DNA from: Mesorhizobium mediterraneum
Lineage (GTDB): Bacteria; Pseudomonadota; Alphaproteobacteria; Rhizobiales; Rhizobiaceae
Assembly (NCBI RefSeq): GCF_002284565.1
Contig: NZ_NPKI01000028.1
Location: forward strand, 25,399-89,398
DNA length: 64,000 nucleotides
Reading direction: 5' to 3'
In this document: positions 1 through 8,080 of the stretch, piece by piece
How the letters are laid out: the number at the start of each line of letters is the position of its first letter
How positions within the stretch are numbered: the first letter of the stretch is position 1
The notes under the pieces: generated by a model
What the model was told of the DNA's origin: nothing
Seen by the model: the letters and a program-made list of their open reading frames with translations, nothing else
The model's database searches: none
Program-made: the position numbers and the translations under genes

Positions 1-1
1 A

Positions 2-70
2 GCCTTTGTCGTCGATCTGAAGGGGACCTACAAGGCAATGGCAATGGGCCACAAGTGCCTCACGCAGTGA
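2..70 (+). CDS. C-terminal fragment of an unidentified protein running in from the left edge
   Basis: An open frame from base 2 ends at a TGA at 68-70 and reads as 22 residues finishing in HKCLTQ. It is open from the window edge and its codons look coding, but it is too short to assign to a family. It may equally be chance open frame. The true start lies outside the window. Confidence 0.25.
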   Translation, partial: AFVVDLKGTYKAMAMGHKCLTQ

Positions 71-608
71 CTCCGCTCTGACCACTCAGTTGCCTTTCTT
101 GGGTCCGGAACGCAAGGTTGGCGTTTGAAACAGAATTGGCAATTCTGTTCCACCCGACGCTTAGTCGGGCACCGGGCGCGGTGTATGTCTTGGGTGACGC
201 GGAGCACCATGGTTCCGCTGGGCGCGGTTGCGGCAAGCGTCCCACTTGGCTTGGCTTAGTCGCGGACTTTTTCAGCAACATTGACCCATTCTGAGCATTC
301 GCGCCGGTGTCCTGGAATCCGTGCATTTATGGCGTCGGGGTGCAGACGCGCGGACCGGGCGAGTTGGTTCCAAGGCGCCTTGTACTCCGGGCTCTTGGTG
401 TTCACGAAATAGGTGTGAAGGACGCGGTAGTTATCCAACCATCGGAAAGCCAGGTGTAGGGTTTCAGCAGCCTGCGCGCTTCTGGAGCCAAGTGATGGAC
501 CCCCAAGAGCTAGCGCCGAGAAATAGAATAGCGTCGACTGAGTTTCATCGCGTTGTCTCCCAGTTTTGTCGTCCGGCGACATAGATCTGGGGGTGCCCCT
601 TCAAAGCA
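71..608. other. Gene-poor stretch of about 540 bp
   Basis: No convincing gene is seen apart from the doubtful small reading frame on the minus strand at 256-582. No promoter, terminator or repeat could be recognised with confidence. The minus-strand hydrolase gene at 609-1919 ends at its right border, so part of this stretch is its 3' flank. Confidence 0.4.
256..582 (-). CDS. Possible small hypothetical protein, 108 aa
   Basis: An ATG frame directly downstream of the hydrolase gene, same strand. The second half, roughly from residue 43, has codons with mostly G or C in the third position and an amino-acid composition rich in W, Y, H and R, as in real genes here; the first half does not. No motif or family is recognised. 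It could be a decayed gene remnant or chance; kept at low confidence because the codon bias covers only part of it. Confidence 0.25.
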   Translation of the reverse strand: MSPDDKTGRQRDETQSTLFYFSALALGGPSLGSRSAQAAETLHLAFRWLDNYRVLHTYFVNTKSPEYKAPWNQLARSARLHPDAINARIPGHRRECSEWVNVAEKVRD

Positions 609-1919
609 CTATGACTTGCACTTCTTCGCGGATGGTGCTGGCAGGGCGCAATTCTTGTCACCAGCGCTCGATTTCTGGCTGGTCTGGGAACCCGTCAAGG
701 CGCCGATGTGATTGCCTAAATTCTCTCTGCTGTTTTGATCGACCGCTGCAACAGGTGCTGCAATCACCAACCCTGCCGCGCTGCCCGCCGCTGCCGCCAC
801 ACCGGTTGTTGCGTGGATGATCGTGTCGCCCAGGCCTATTCTGTTGTCGGTCAACGTCTGGCCGCCGGCCATTCGCGCGCCGATTAGTTGCACGACCTGC
901 GGTGACGAGGCGAACTTGCCGTGATGCAAACGATCGCCGGATTTGACTTTCGTCAGATCGATGACGGTTATGTTGTTGCTGGCGAGTTCTTCCTTGTATG
1001 GAGCTTGTTCCGGATCAATCGATCCGAGCCGGGGGATATCGCCCCAGACCCGTCGCGAAACTTTGAGCGCGCGATCGTCCTGCGAGACAAAGAGGGTGAA
1101 CTGCGGGTGCTGTTTGCCCATGTCGGCAATCTGAGTACGAAAAACATCGACGTCGACGTCTGGCGCGGCCAGCATGACGTTTTTGAACTTCGCCGGAAGG
1201 CCGCCATTGCGGATGGCCATCTGGCGCAAGCCTTCCAACGCAAGCCAGTTGCCCATCGAATGGGCGAGGATCGAAACTTCCTTGATTTCGGGATCGCGTG
1301 CAAGATACTGGAACAGCAGTTCGAGCGCGTTTCGCGTGTAGTTGGTGCTTTCACGATCGTAGCCATACGCCAGCGCACTGCCTCGGGAGGGCCATGTGAC
1401 CAAGATCGGGACGCTCTGCGTGTCCGTATCCTTCGCGATCTGCGCAAAGCGATAGACCGAGTCTTCAAAGCGATTGTTGAATCCGTGAATAAAGACGAGG
1501 ACACTGTGATCCGGGCTCTTCTTGACGGAGGCGCTAAGCCACCCCTTCGCTGTCTGGAGCGTCAATTCTTGGGCCTGCACGACGGCGAAATCAGTCGCCG
1601 GGTTTGATGGCAGCTTCTTGGGCCATGCGACCTCTCCAACCTTGCGGACCGATGCCGGAGGGATCGAAACCGTAATTTCCGCGAACGAGGGGGCCAGTCC
1701 GCGCTCGCCCGTATACATTTGTGCCGGATTGGAGGAACGACTGCGTGTCGTTGCGACCAGCATCTCCACCTTGCTGGAGGAAGGCGAGGTATCGGCCACG
1801 GGCAGCAGCACATTCGTCGGACGGGACGCGCACCCCCACAGCAGGCCAACCAACGCCGACGCCAACAAAACGTTGCTGATACGCCTGACTTTGGACAGAC
1901 TCACGAAACAGTTTCCCAA
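609..1919 (-). CDS. Alpha/beta hydrolase of the DUF900 family, probable lipoprotein
   Basis: A 436-residue protein with a basic N-terminus, a hydrophobic segment and a lipobox-like LLWGC with Cys at about residue 30, so probably a membrane-anchored lipoprotein. The hydrolase fold shows the oxyanion-loop motif HGFNN (145-149), the nucleophile elbow AHSMGN with Ser at 221, an acid candidate in LAAPDVD and a late His near 335. This matches the DUF900 group of esterase/lipase-like hydrolases; the substrate is unknown. The start is a TTG placed six bases after a GGAG ribosome-binding site. The C-terminal ~80 residues are Ala/Ser-rich and low-complexity. It is followed on the same strand by no clear partner; the barrel-type protein gene upstream (1961-2770) lies only 41 bases away and may share its transcript. 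Confidence 0.8.
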   Translation of the reverse strand: MGNCFVSLSKVRRISNVLLASALVGLLWGCASRPTNVLLPVADTSPSSSKVEMLVATTRSRSSNPAQMYTGERGLAPSFAEITVSIPPASVRKVGEVAWPKKLPSNPATDFAVVQAQELTLQTAKGWLSASVKKSPDHSVLVFIHGFNNRFEDSVYRFAQIAKDTDTQSVPILVTWPSRGSALAYGYDRESTNYTRNALELLFQYLARDPEIKEVSILAHSMGNWLALEGLRQMAIRNGGLPAKFKNVMLAAPDVDVDVFRTQIADMGKQHPQFTLFVSQDDRALKVSRRVWGDIPRLGSIDPEQAPYKEELASNNITVIDLTKVKSGDRLHHGKFASSPQVVQLIGARMAGGQTLTDNRIGLGDTIIHATTGVAAAAGSAAGLVIAAPVAAVDQNSRENLGNHIGALTGSQTSQKSSAGDKNCALPAPSAKKCKS

Positions 1920-1960
1920 ACTCTTCTCCCGTTTCGAAATAATCCCAGGCTCAAATCCAA

Positions 1961-2770
1961 TCAGAACCGAAATCTGGCGCCGATGATTGGTCCCTGCATT
2001 GCAATGTCAAACACAAATCCGTCGTCCTCGTAGTCTACGGCAAGGTAGCGATAGCCCGCTTCCAGCGTGACCGAATCACTGTACCGGTATTGAAGGGTGC
2101 CCTGCACTTGCCAATCGATGTCGGCGCCAAGGCCGAAGCCACCGACATCCGCCTCGCCATGGAGTCCGAATCCATTACCGAGAGCAACATCGCCGGCCAC
2201 ACCAATAATGGGGTCGACCCAAGTCTTGCTGCCGCTGGCCTCCCTTACGCCGAGAGGGCCAGTAACAGTCAAATCCGTATCCAGGTACCAGAGCCGTCCG
2301 CCGGCCAAAACGTCCAAGGTTGCGGTGCCATTGTCGACGACCCGATAGGAGCCGCCGAAGGTCCACACCACCGTGTTCATGTCCACCTCGGCCGAAAGAG
2401 CCAACGGGCCGGCCGACGTGCCATCGGCCTCGAGTCCCAGGTAGATGACGTCAGTGAAAAGAGCGTAGCGGCCATTGCGCGCCTCACCGGCAAGCATGAC
2501 CGGCGGGGGAGACCAATCGATGTGGTCAAAAATCTGGCTGAAATCGACGTCGATATCTACCGGCGACAGGCCCCTGACGCCGACCCTGCCCTTCATGCCT
2601 GCCATCCAGAAATAGGGCTCTGCGGTGAAGGTCCAGACTGGCGCGGCTTCAGCAGGCGCGGGTGCGGTTTCAGGAAGTTGCGTCGCAGCGTCAGCGGCGA
2701 TCGCCGGCACCGCAACCAGCGCTGCCGCTGTTCCCGCCGAGGCCAACACGAGAGCTCGGATCATTCCCAT
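1961..2770 (-). CDS. Secreted protein, probable outer-membrane beta-barrel
   Basis: 269 residues with a signal peptide (hydrophobic stretch ending around AIAAD), then many alternating polar/hydrophobic strands containing aromatic girdle-type residues, and a C-terminus ending in RFRF, the aromatic last residue typical of outer-membrane barrels. The ATG at 2770 is preferred over a longer reading from 2797 because it has AGGGG about seven bases upstream and gives a compact signal peptide. The segment EPYFWMAGMKG is typical of uncharacterised barrel proteins in Rhizobiales. Function is unknown. It sits between a lipoprotein hydrolase gene and another secreted probable barrel gene, all on the minus strand, which suggests an envelope-related cluster. 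Confidence 0.7.
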   Translation of the reverse strand: MGMIRALVLASAGTAAALVAVPAIAADAATQLPETAPAPAEAAPVWTFTAEPYFWMAGMKGRVGVRGLSPVDIDVDFSQIFDHIDWSPPPVMLAGEARNGRYALFTDVIYLGLEADGTSAGPLALSAEVDMNTVVWTFGGSYRVVDNGTATLDVLAGGRLWYLDTDLTVTGPLGVREASGSKTWVDPIIGVAGDVALGNGFGLHGEADVGGFGLGADIDWQVQGTLQYRYSDSVTLEAGYRYLAVDYEDDGFVFDIAMQGPIIGARFRF

Positions 2771-2899
2771 ATAAAGTCCCCTCTTTCCGTCTTTCACTTC
2801 ATGTCCCGATGCGACCGTATATGCATTCGCGCTGCTCAGCTAATGGATATCGGATTCCGATCGTCTTTCATGTCGACAGCGGGTCATTTGTTCTTGGCT

Positions 2900-3718
2900 C
2901 TACTTCGGGAACAGCAGGCTAATTCCGGTGCGGAATCCGAAGCCGTCGGGTCCGCTATCGGGGCTTACCGCCCAATATCGCACACCGGCGAAGAGGCTGA
3001 TTGGCTGCTTGTCGATCACAACCAGCTTCGAGACCTGGACATTGATCGGGACCGACCATTGATGCGCTTCCCAATTGTAGGCGCTCTCGGTATTGAGCGT
3101 GAAGGTCCAGGCGTCCTTCGTCGTGTAAGAGACGAAAGGCTGCAGGAACGTGGAGTTTATATCACTGCGGTCGCTGTCGCCTGCAAATGACCAGATATGG
3201 TTGGCCAGCATACCGACCGTCCAGCCATCGAATTGCTTCAAGACAACGCCGGTCGGTCCCGCCCCCCATTTTTCCCCGCCAAGCAACGGATCAGTCGCAG
3301 TGGGCAACAGAAACACCGGGCCGACACCCCAGATGATCCCGCTCGCCGTGGGTTGGGAAGGCGAGAAGAACAGGCTTTGGCTTATGTCGCCGAGCCCGGA
3401 CTGGTCGCCGGATGGTCCTGCAATGTCGTGCTGCCAGGCAATAGGCAAGATGGTGCGCGATATCAGGTTCCAGTTGTCGTTGAGCGTGATCGGGATGACC
3501 GGCTGCACGTTGACATAGGCTTTGTCACCATCGTTCGGGCCATAGCCGCTGTCGTAGTTGAACTGGATCGGCACGCTGATCAGCGAGGCGATCGGATTGG
3601 ATAACTTCTTGGCGAGCTCCTGCGTGTCGTCCTGGGCTGACGCGACGGTGACGACAAGCAGGGCCGGGAGCAAGGCTGCCATAGTTTGTAGAGATCGCTT
3701 GCCAGACAGAAATTCCAA
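2900..3718 (-). CDS. Secreted transporter-like beta-barrel protein
   Basis: About 272 residues with a signal peptide ending near VASAQ and repeated amphipathic strands. Stretches such as the Gly/Asp-rich loop after the first strand, PIAWQHDI and SGLGDISQS match the group annotated as outer-membrane transporter-like proteins related to the MetA-pathway-of-phenol-degradation barrels. The start is uncertain: a TTG at 3718 has a G-run just upstream and supplies the basic residues expected in a signal peptide, while an ATG at 3682 gives a peptide without basic residues. The sequence shows no specific substrate. It lies 129 bases upstream of the other barrel gene and may be cotranscribed with it. 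Confidence 0.7.
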   Translation of the reverse strand: MEFLSGKRSLQTMAALLPALLVVTVASAQDDTQELAKKLSNPIASLISVPIQFNYDSGYGPNDGDKAYVNVQPVIPITLNDNWNLISRTILPIAWQHDIAGPSGDQSGLGDISQSLFFSPSQPTASGIIWGVGPVFLLPTATDPLLGGEKWGAGPTGVVLKQFDGWTVGMLANHIWSFAGDSDRSDINSTFLQPFVSYTTKDAWTFTLNTESAYNWEAHQWSVPINVQVSKLVVIDKQPISLFAGVRYWAVSPDSGPDGFGFRTGISLLFPK

Positions 3719-3744
3719 GTCAGCCCCCGAATAGTTCTTGCCTC

Positions 3745-4050
3745 TCACCGTGGCGGCCAGGGAATGACACGCGATTTGCGGGCAGCGTCCGCGTGCAGCA
3801 CGGCTCCGACTTCCCCAACCAACCGATCCACCAGTTCCTGCCATTCGGCTCGTCTGGACTCGCGCAATGCCGGCGGGACCTTGTCGATCCTCGACAGTGC
3901 GAGTTCCGCCTCAGCAAGTTCCTCGCACATATCCTGAAAGCCCTCACTTCGGTCCATCAGCCGATGGATCGCCAATTCAAACTGCGGGAATCGACGTACC
4001 GCCGCCGAGACCGCTCTTTGTCTATCAGCCGGTTCGTCGTCCATCCTCAT
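3745..4050 (-). CDS. Small conserved-looking hypothetical protein, 101 aa
   Basis: A mostly helical, highly charged cytoplasmic protein rich in Glu, Arg and Leu, without signal peptide or membrane segment. Its composition and GC-rich third positions are like real genes here. No family is recognised by name, although short helical proteins of this kind are common in Rhizobiales. It is the first gene of the minus-strand group that continues with the two barrel genes, and is separated from the first by only 26 bases. Two in-frame ATG codons (4050 and 4044) compete as starts. Confidence 0.6.
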   Translation of the reverse strand: MRMDDEPADRQRAVSAAVRRFPQFELAIHRLMDRSEGFQDMCEELAEAELALSRIDKVPPALRESRRAEWQELVDRLVGEVGAVLHADAARKSRVIPWPPR

Positions 4051-4398
4051 AGCGCAGATTCGTGTTTTCCCGAAACCACCGTAGCCTATCGCATGGAGGC
4101 GGCTGCGGAATGTAAGTTACGTGGGCTACAGGGTAATTTCTGAACAACCATAGCGAGTGCGGTGGGCACCAAGCCTATAAAATCGCAAATTCAAATTGCG
4201 CTTGCCGGTGAGGCCGCCTAACTGTTGATCCGTTGTCGTCCGCCGCTGCATTGCACAAATCGTCGCCGTCATCCGGACGTTATCCGTTCAGACTACTAGG
4301 AGTATTGCAAGAACTGGATCGCGCATATAGACTACACGACGAGGGGTAACCGGCGAAAAAAAGAAATATAACTGGGAGTAGTCACCCCAGAACGTCAG
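4051..4398. other. Divergent intergenic region, 348 bp
   Basis: This lies between a minus-strand and a plus-strand gene and must hold both promoters. It is more AT-rich than its flanks around 4130-4380. A short inverted repeat CGCAA/TTGCG occurs near 4183-4199. No specific promoter boxes or coding sequence can be assigned with confidence. Confidence 0.35.
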
Positions 4399-6135
4399 GT
4401 GAGGGAATCCAAGGTGATCCGGGCCGAACCAGCCGCAGGGAGGGAGCATAGGCTCGCCCCAGAGGATTGTCGTGCCCAGCTTGCCCTGATCCTCAACAGT
4501 GCGGACTTCGATGCAACCGGTCGCGAGCGCCGCTTCCTCAGCCATGTGGTGGAGGAGACGCTGGAGGGTCGCGGTGATCGTATCAAGGCCTATTCGATCG
4601 CTGTCGAAGTGTTCGGCCGCGATATGTCCTTCGACCCGCAGACGGATCCGATTGTCCGCATCGAGGCTGGCCACCTCCGGCGCGGGCTCGAGCGTTACTA
4701 CCTGACTGCCGGACACGACGATCCAATTCTCATCACGATCCCGAAAGGTGGTTACGTTCCAACGTTCTCGGTGCGATCGTCCCTCGAGACCATTGAGCCG
4801 GCCTTGCCGGTTGAGTGGGCAGAAAAAGTCCCGACCCCTGCTCGATGGATGAAGGCATCATGGCTGACGGTGGTTCTTGCGGCTACCGTCGCGGCATTGG
4901 CTGTTGTGGCATTTGGATTGGTGAGGGGTGGCGTCCGCCCGACTTCGCCTGAGATTCCGCGACTGCTGGTCGAGACGTTTGAGGATCTTTCAGGAACGGA
5001 AGCCTCCAGGGCGATTGCGAGCGGATTGACACAGGAAATTGTCGGGCAACTCTCTAAGTTCAAGGACGTCATCGTCGTTCAGCCTCCCGAAAATTCGGTC
5101 GCGCCGTCGCGCTTTGTTCTTGCGGGAAGCGTCCACCTGTCGGTCGATGGCTTCCGGCTTCGGATTAGGTTCATAAACCGGGCAGACGGCTCCGTGCTGT
5201 GGGCGGACAGTTATGATGGAGAGACGAAAGTCGCCGCGCTTCTCGATACCGAGGCCAATATCGCACAGAAAGTGGCGACGAGCCTGGCCCAGACATACGG
5301 CGTGATTTTTCAGGCGGACGCCTCGCTCAACGTCTTGAATCCTCCCGACGATTGGGCTGCCTATTCCTGCACGCTTTCCTTCTACGCTTACCGCGCAAAG
5401 CTCGATCAAAGTGCACTTCCAGCGGTGCGTGCGTGCCTGGAGAAGGCCGTTGAGCGCTTCCCGAGCTACGCCACGGCCTGGGGTCTGCTGTCGCAGGCCT
5501 ATATCGACGAGATTCGATTCCTCTTTCCTTCCGACGAAGCCGCGACTTCGGCCTCGGTCGCTCGCGCTCTTGCCGCGGCCAGGCGGGCCGTGGAACTGGA
5601 TCCGCTCAATATCCGCGGCCTGCAGGCGGAAATGTTCGCGCTCTATTTCAGCAAAGAGATCGAGGCGGCGCTGCTAGTGGGCAAGCGTGCCTTGGACATC
5701 AACCCCAACGACACCGAACTGATGGGCGAGTACGGATATCGGCTGGCGCTTTCAGGAGGCTGGGACGACGGCTGCCCGCTGGTCGCGGAAGCTCACACGC
5801 GCAACCCGGGTCCTTTAGCCTATTACGAGACCGCGCTTGCCCTTTGCGCCTATTTTCGCGGCGATTATCCGCAGGCGGCCATGTGGATCAGGAAAACCAC
5901 GTTTCCCGGCAATGCCAACTTTCACACCATCGCGGCCGCGATTTTCGGCGAGGGCGGATATGAAGCGGACGCCCGGCGCGAACGTGTCTGGCTTGAAGAA
6001 AACGCGCCAGGTTTGATCAAGAACCTCCGGCAGGAGGTCGCGAGGCGGATCATTCGACCAGAGGACGTCGATTTCTTCCTCGGTTCGCTCAAAAAGGCCG
6101 GGCTCGCATCCAAGGACTTAGGCGGGCAGACGTAA
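4399..6135 (+). CDS. Winged-helix / transmembrane / TPR protein, ToxR-CadC-like architecture
   Basis: 578 residues in three parts. Residues ~25-120 contain the pattern RFLSHVVEETLEG...YSIAVEVFGRD...DPIVRIEAGHLRRGLERYY...IPKGGYVPTF, typical of the predicted DNA-binding N-terminal domain found in many proteins mis-called adenylate cyclase. A single hydrophobic segment follows at ~154-176. The rest has a FlgO/TolB-N-like domain (~185-310) and TPR-like helices (~330-540). The layout suggests a one-component membrane regulator: DNA binding in the cytoplasm, sensing in the periplasm; no cyclase catalytic domain is visible. The start is a GTG. No obvious target gene is adjacent on the same strand. 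Confidence 0.75.
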   Translation: MRESKVIRAEPAAGREHRLAPEDCRAQLALILNSADFDATGRERRFLSHVVEETLEGRGDRIKAYSIAVEVFGRDMSFDPQTDPIVRIEAGHLRRGLERYYLTAGHDDPILITIPKGGYVPTFSVRSSLETIEPALPVEWAEKVPTPARWMKASWLTVVLAATVAALAVVAFGLVRGGVRPTSPEIPRLLVETFEDLSGTEASRAIASGLTQEIVGQLSKFKDVIVVQPPENSVAPSRFVLAGSVHLSVDGFRLRIRFINRADGSVLWADSYDGETKVAALLDTEANIAQKVATSLAQTYGVIFQADASLNVLNPPDDWAAYSCTLSFYAYRAKLDQSALPAVRACLEKAVERFPSYATAWGLLSQAYIDEIRFLFPSDEAATSASVARALAAARRAVELDPLNIRGLQAEMFALYFSKEIEAALLVGKRALDINPNDTELMGEYGYRLALSGGWDDGCPLVAEAHTRNPGPLAYYETALALCAYFRGDYPQAAMWIRKTTFPGNANFHTIAAAIFGEGGYEADARRERVWLEENAPGLIKNLRQEVARRIIRPEDVDFFLGSLKKAGLASKDLGGQT

Positions 6136-6146
6136 ACTCTGCCCGC
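6122..6146 (+). terminator. Hairpin overlapping the stop codon of the TPR protein gene
   Basis: A perfect 9-bp inverted repeat, GCGGGCAGA and TCTGCCCGC, with a 7-base loop that contains the TAA stop codon of the preceding gene. There is no T-tract immediately after it, so it may stabilise the mRNA end or act in Rho-independent termination only weakly. Confidence 0.45.
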
Positions 6147-6174
6147 AAGACACGGCATTTTAGGTGGTGCGTAC

Positions 6175-6252
6175 ATGCCAGAGGTCGTGGCGATCCTTTC
6201 CGCTTTCGAAGCAGCCGGCGTCAAGTTCGGCGGTCCCCGGGGGGGCGACTAA
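6175..6252 (+). pseudogene. Possible remnant of a short XRE/HTH regulator C-terminus
   Basis: A 25-codon frame starting with ATG contains AFEAAGVKF, which resembles the conserved end of short rhizobial helix-turn-helix proteins (pattern LExAGVEF). The usual Gly-Pro-Gly-Val-Arg-Leu ending is missing, and there is no HTH domain upstream. It is therefore either a decayed fragment or a coincidence. Confidence 0.2.
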
Positions 6253-6329
6253 GAAGTCAGCGGCGCCCGCCCCTCACCTGCCGGCGGCGAGGCCTGCATC
6301 AAAAACAACGAGATCCAGATGGACGAAAG

Positions 6330-6470
6330 TGTTCGTTCGAATGATGCTACTCCGTTGTCTTGAGCGCAGGTTTTGCTCAGCCAGCACAGCGCCTCCTCTT
6401 AAGCCCGCTGGCGGTCTAGGCCCGGCGGCCTGCTGATGGTCACCCCAATAAGGCTGCCGGGCCGCTCGAA
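6330..6470. repeat. Structured intergenic element, copy A
   Basis: This segment is a diverged copy of the one at 7165-7300. Shared blocks include GTTCGTTCG, CTTGAGCGCA, CAGCCAG, TCTTAAG and a terminal stem. Here the terminal stem is GGCCCGGCGGCC pairing with GGCTGCCGGGCC around 6419-6463, and an internal stem pairs GCCAGC with GCTGGC. Strand and function are unknown; the two copies support paired structure because the stem is kept while bases differ. Confidence 0.45.
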
Positions 6471-6602
6471 CTTGCGCCACGGATTGCGCGGACTTCATGA
6501 CCCGGATTAAAAGCGTGTCGATTGAATGTTGACTTTTGCCGTAAAAAGTTTCGGGCCGGAACGCTTGCTCGTCTCAAGGGTTGGGATGCAGGAGATGCAG
6601 GC

Positions 6603-6827
6603 GTGGCCGAGAAGCCGTCTATCGCCGAGATGTTACGACGAACCTCTGACCAACTGAAGAGGATCCGGAAACGCGTCGCCAATGGCGGTCACGTGGACCA
6701 GATGCAAGAGGTCGATGCCTTGGTGGGCCTCGCTAAAGAAATGGCCGACCGGCAACTGGCCGGGTTAGAAAGGCCGGCAGATGAAAACGAAGGCTCTGTG
6801 CAAGACGATGACGATGCAAAGGACTGA
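6603..6827 (+). CDS. Small charged hypothetical protein, 74 aa
   Basis: Helical, Arg/Lys-rich first half and a strongly acidic tail with a run of Asp residues. No signal or membrane segment and no recognised family. The GTG start at 6603 is chosen because GGAG lies about nine bases upstream; an upstream TTG at 6522 would add 27 residues of less plausible composition. It stands alone between two non-coding stretches. Confidence 0.45.
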   Translation: MAEKPSIAEMLRRTSDQLKRIRKRVANGGHVDQMQEVDALVGLAKEMADRQLAGLERPADENEGSVQDDDDAKD

Positions 6828-7473
6828 GCGTCGTCGATCGCTGACATTCCCCGATCACGGAATTAGAGCTATTTGAATTGCCGAGTTCGGTACTATTCAA
6901 CGGCGGCGGACTCCAACCGCCTGGCCGGCGCCCGCCAAGCGTTCTTACCCCACGTCCCCCAAGCGGCGCCGGCCATCCGGATGCTGCCACGAAACGGACG
7001 GGAGTGCGTAGGCTGGGACGCAGCCGGTATGTAGAAGACCCGCCGCTACATTTGCGAAGCGACGGGCCTCCACCCCATTCCCCACACCGTGCAATTGCGG
7101 TTCCAGATGTATGGACCCATTGCGGGGCACCTTGTGGCTTCTACACAGCGGAATTATCGCCACATAGTTCGTTCGCATGTTTCGATTCCATTAGCTTGAG
7201 CGCATGTATTCGCCAGCCAGGCGAGTATCTTAAGGCTCGCTGGTCAGGCCCAGCGGCCTCCAGCTGCCAGTCCCCCCCGCAACCAAGCCGCTGGGCCGTC
7301 CCCGCTTGAGCGAAGCGCGTTGTCTCGCATTTAGCGACATCTTGACTAAGGCCTCGCGTGCACCACTCAAATGAATGGCAATTTTCTGTCTGAATGCGTT
7401 TACGGTCCATTGTCCGCGACCACGCATTGTGTCGCGTGGGAGACACAGTAACTCCCCTTTTAAAGGCGTCGAG
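6828..7473. other. Intergenic region, 646 bp
   Basis: No convincing gene. It contains the second copy of the structured element (7165-7300). Open frames on either strand here have no coding bias or recognisable motif. Confidence 0.4.
7165..7300. repeat. Structured intergenic element, copy B
   Basis: The counterpart of the element at 6330-6470. The terminal stem is a perfect 11-bp pair, GGCCCAGCGGC with GCCGCTGGGCC, enclosing about 30 bases. An internal stem pairs CCAGGCGAG with CTCGCTGG around a TCTTAAGG loop with one bulge. Relative to copy A, an A-T pair in the terminal stem has become G-C with both sides changed, which supports selection on structure. Confidence 0.45.
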
Positions 7474-7701
7474 ATGCTACGAGCACCGCAAAGCCAGTTC
7501 CTAAGACCTGAAGATCGGGCGATCTGCCAGCGGGTGGTCGACCAGATAGCCGCCGACGCTAAATGGTACAGCACCTCGATAGACGGTCAGATTCTGGCCT
7601 CGACCACGCTGACTCTCTTTCAGTCCGGGGTCGTCAATGAAACGAATTTGCTGGCACATGTTCGCGCGCGCCGCCACGATTTTACTAAACTGACCGACTA
7701 G
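7474..7701 (+). CDS. Small hypothetical protein, 75 aa
   Basis: An ATG-started soluble protein beginning MLRAPQSQF with a mixed helical composition and no signal peptide or membrane segment. Part of it reads like a short accessory protein found in rhizobial genomes, but I cannot name the family. Third-codon GC bias is moderate. It has no close neighbour on the same strand. Confidence 0.45.
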   Translation: MLRAPQSQFLRPEDRAICQRVVDQIAADAKWYSTSIDGQILASTTLTLFQSGVVNETNLLAHVRARRHDFTKLTD

Positions 7702-8080
7702 CACTTCACCCTGCCGACATCGGCGCCCGATGTGGCTCTTCGACGACCACTCCCTCCGCCAATACAACCCGGCCCTAAGCGCGCAAACCTTGCAAAAGTT
7801 CGGGTTTTTGAAGAAATGCTGTCACCAGGTGCTGCCGATTTGGCTGAAAGACGGTCATCTTGGCCGCTATTCTCCAAAGCTGGGAACCTCCGGATCTTGG
7901 TTCACAGGCCCACCGGGTCAAGCTGGAAAGGCGGATCAGGTAAACTTGCGTTACCTCCGATCAAATTCAAACCCATGGGTTTGAAATTGATTGCAACGGT
8001 CTGCAGGAATGGATGCGGACCGTCTGGCGAAACGACGTATTGAAAAGTCCACGAGCGGAGCGCGAAAGCCACCTGACGCG
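7702..8080. other. Intergenic region, 379 bp, upstream of the membrane protein
   Basis: No gene is supported. The stretch contains one perfect 20-bp palindrome at 7966-7985 and otherwise no recognisable element. It should contain the promoter of the membrane protein gene starting at 8081. Confidence 0.35.
7966..7985. promoter_or_regulatory. Perfect 20-bp palindrome upstream of the membrane protein gene
   Basis: TTCAAACCCA followed by its exact reverse complement TGGGTTTGAA, with no spacer. It sits about 95 bases before the membrane protein gene, a position suitable for an operator. No regulator gene lies next to it, so the binder is unknown. Confidence 0.35.

Larger units (their letters stand above)
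6136..6602. other. Intergenic region, 467 bp, with a remnant and a structured repeat
   Basis: Apart from the possible regulator remnant at 6175-6252 and the structured element at 6330-6470, no gene is visible. Alternative reading frames here lack coding-type composition. Confidence 0.4.
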
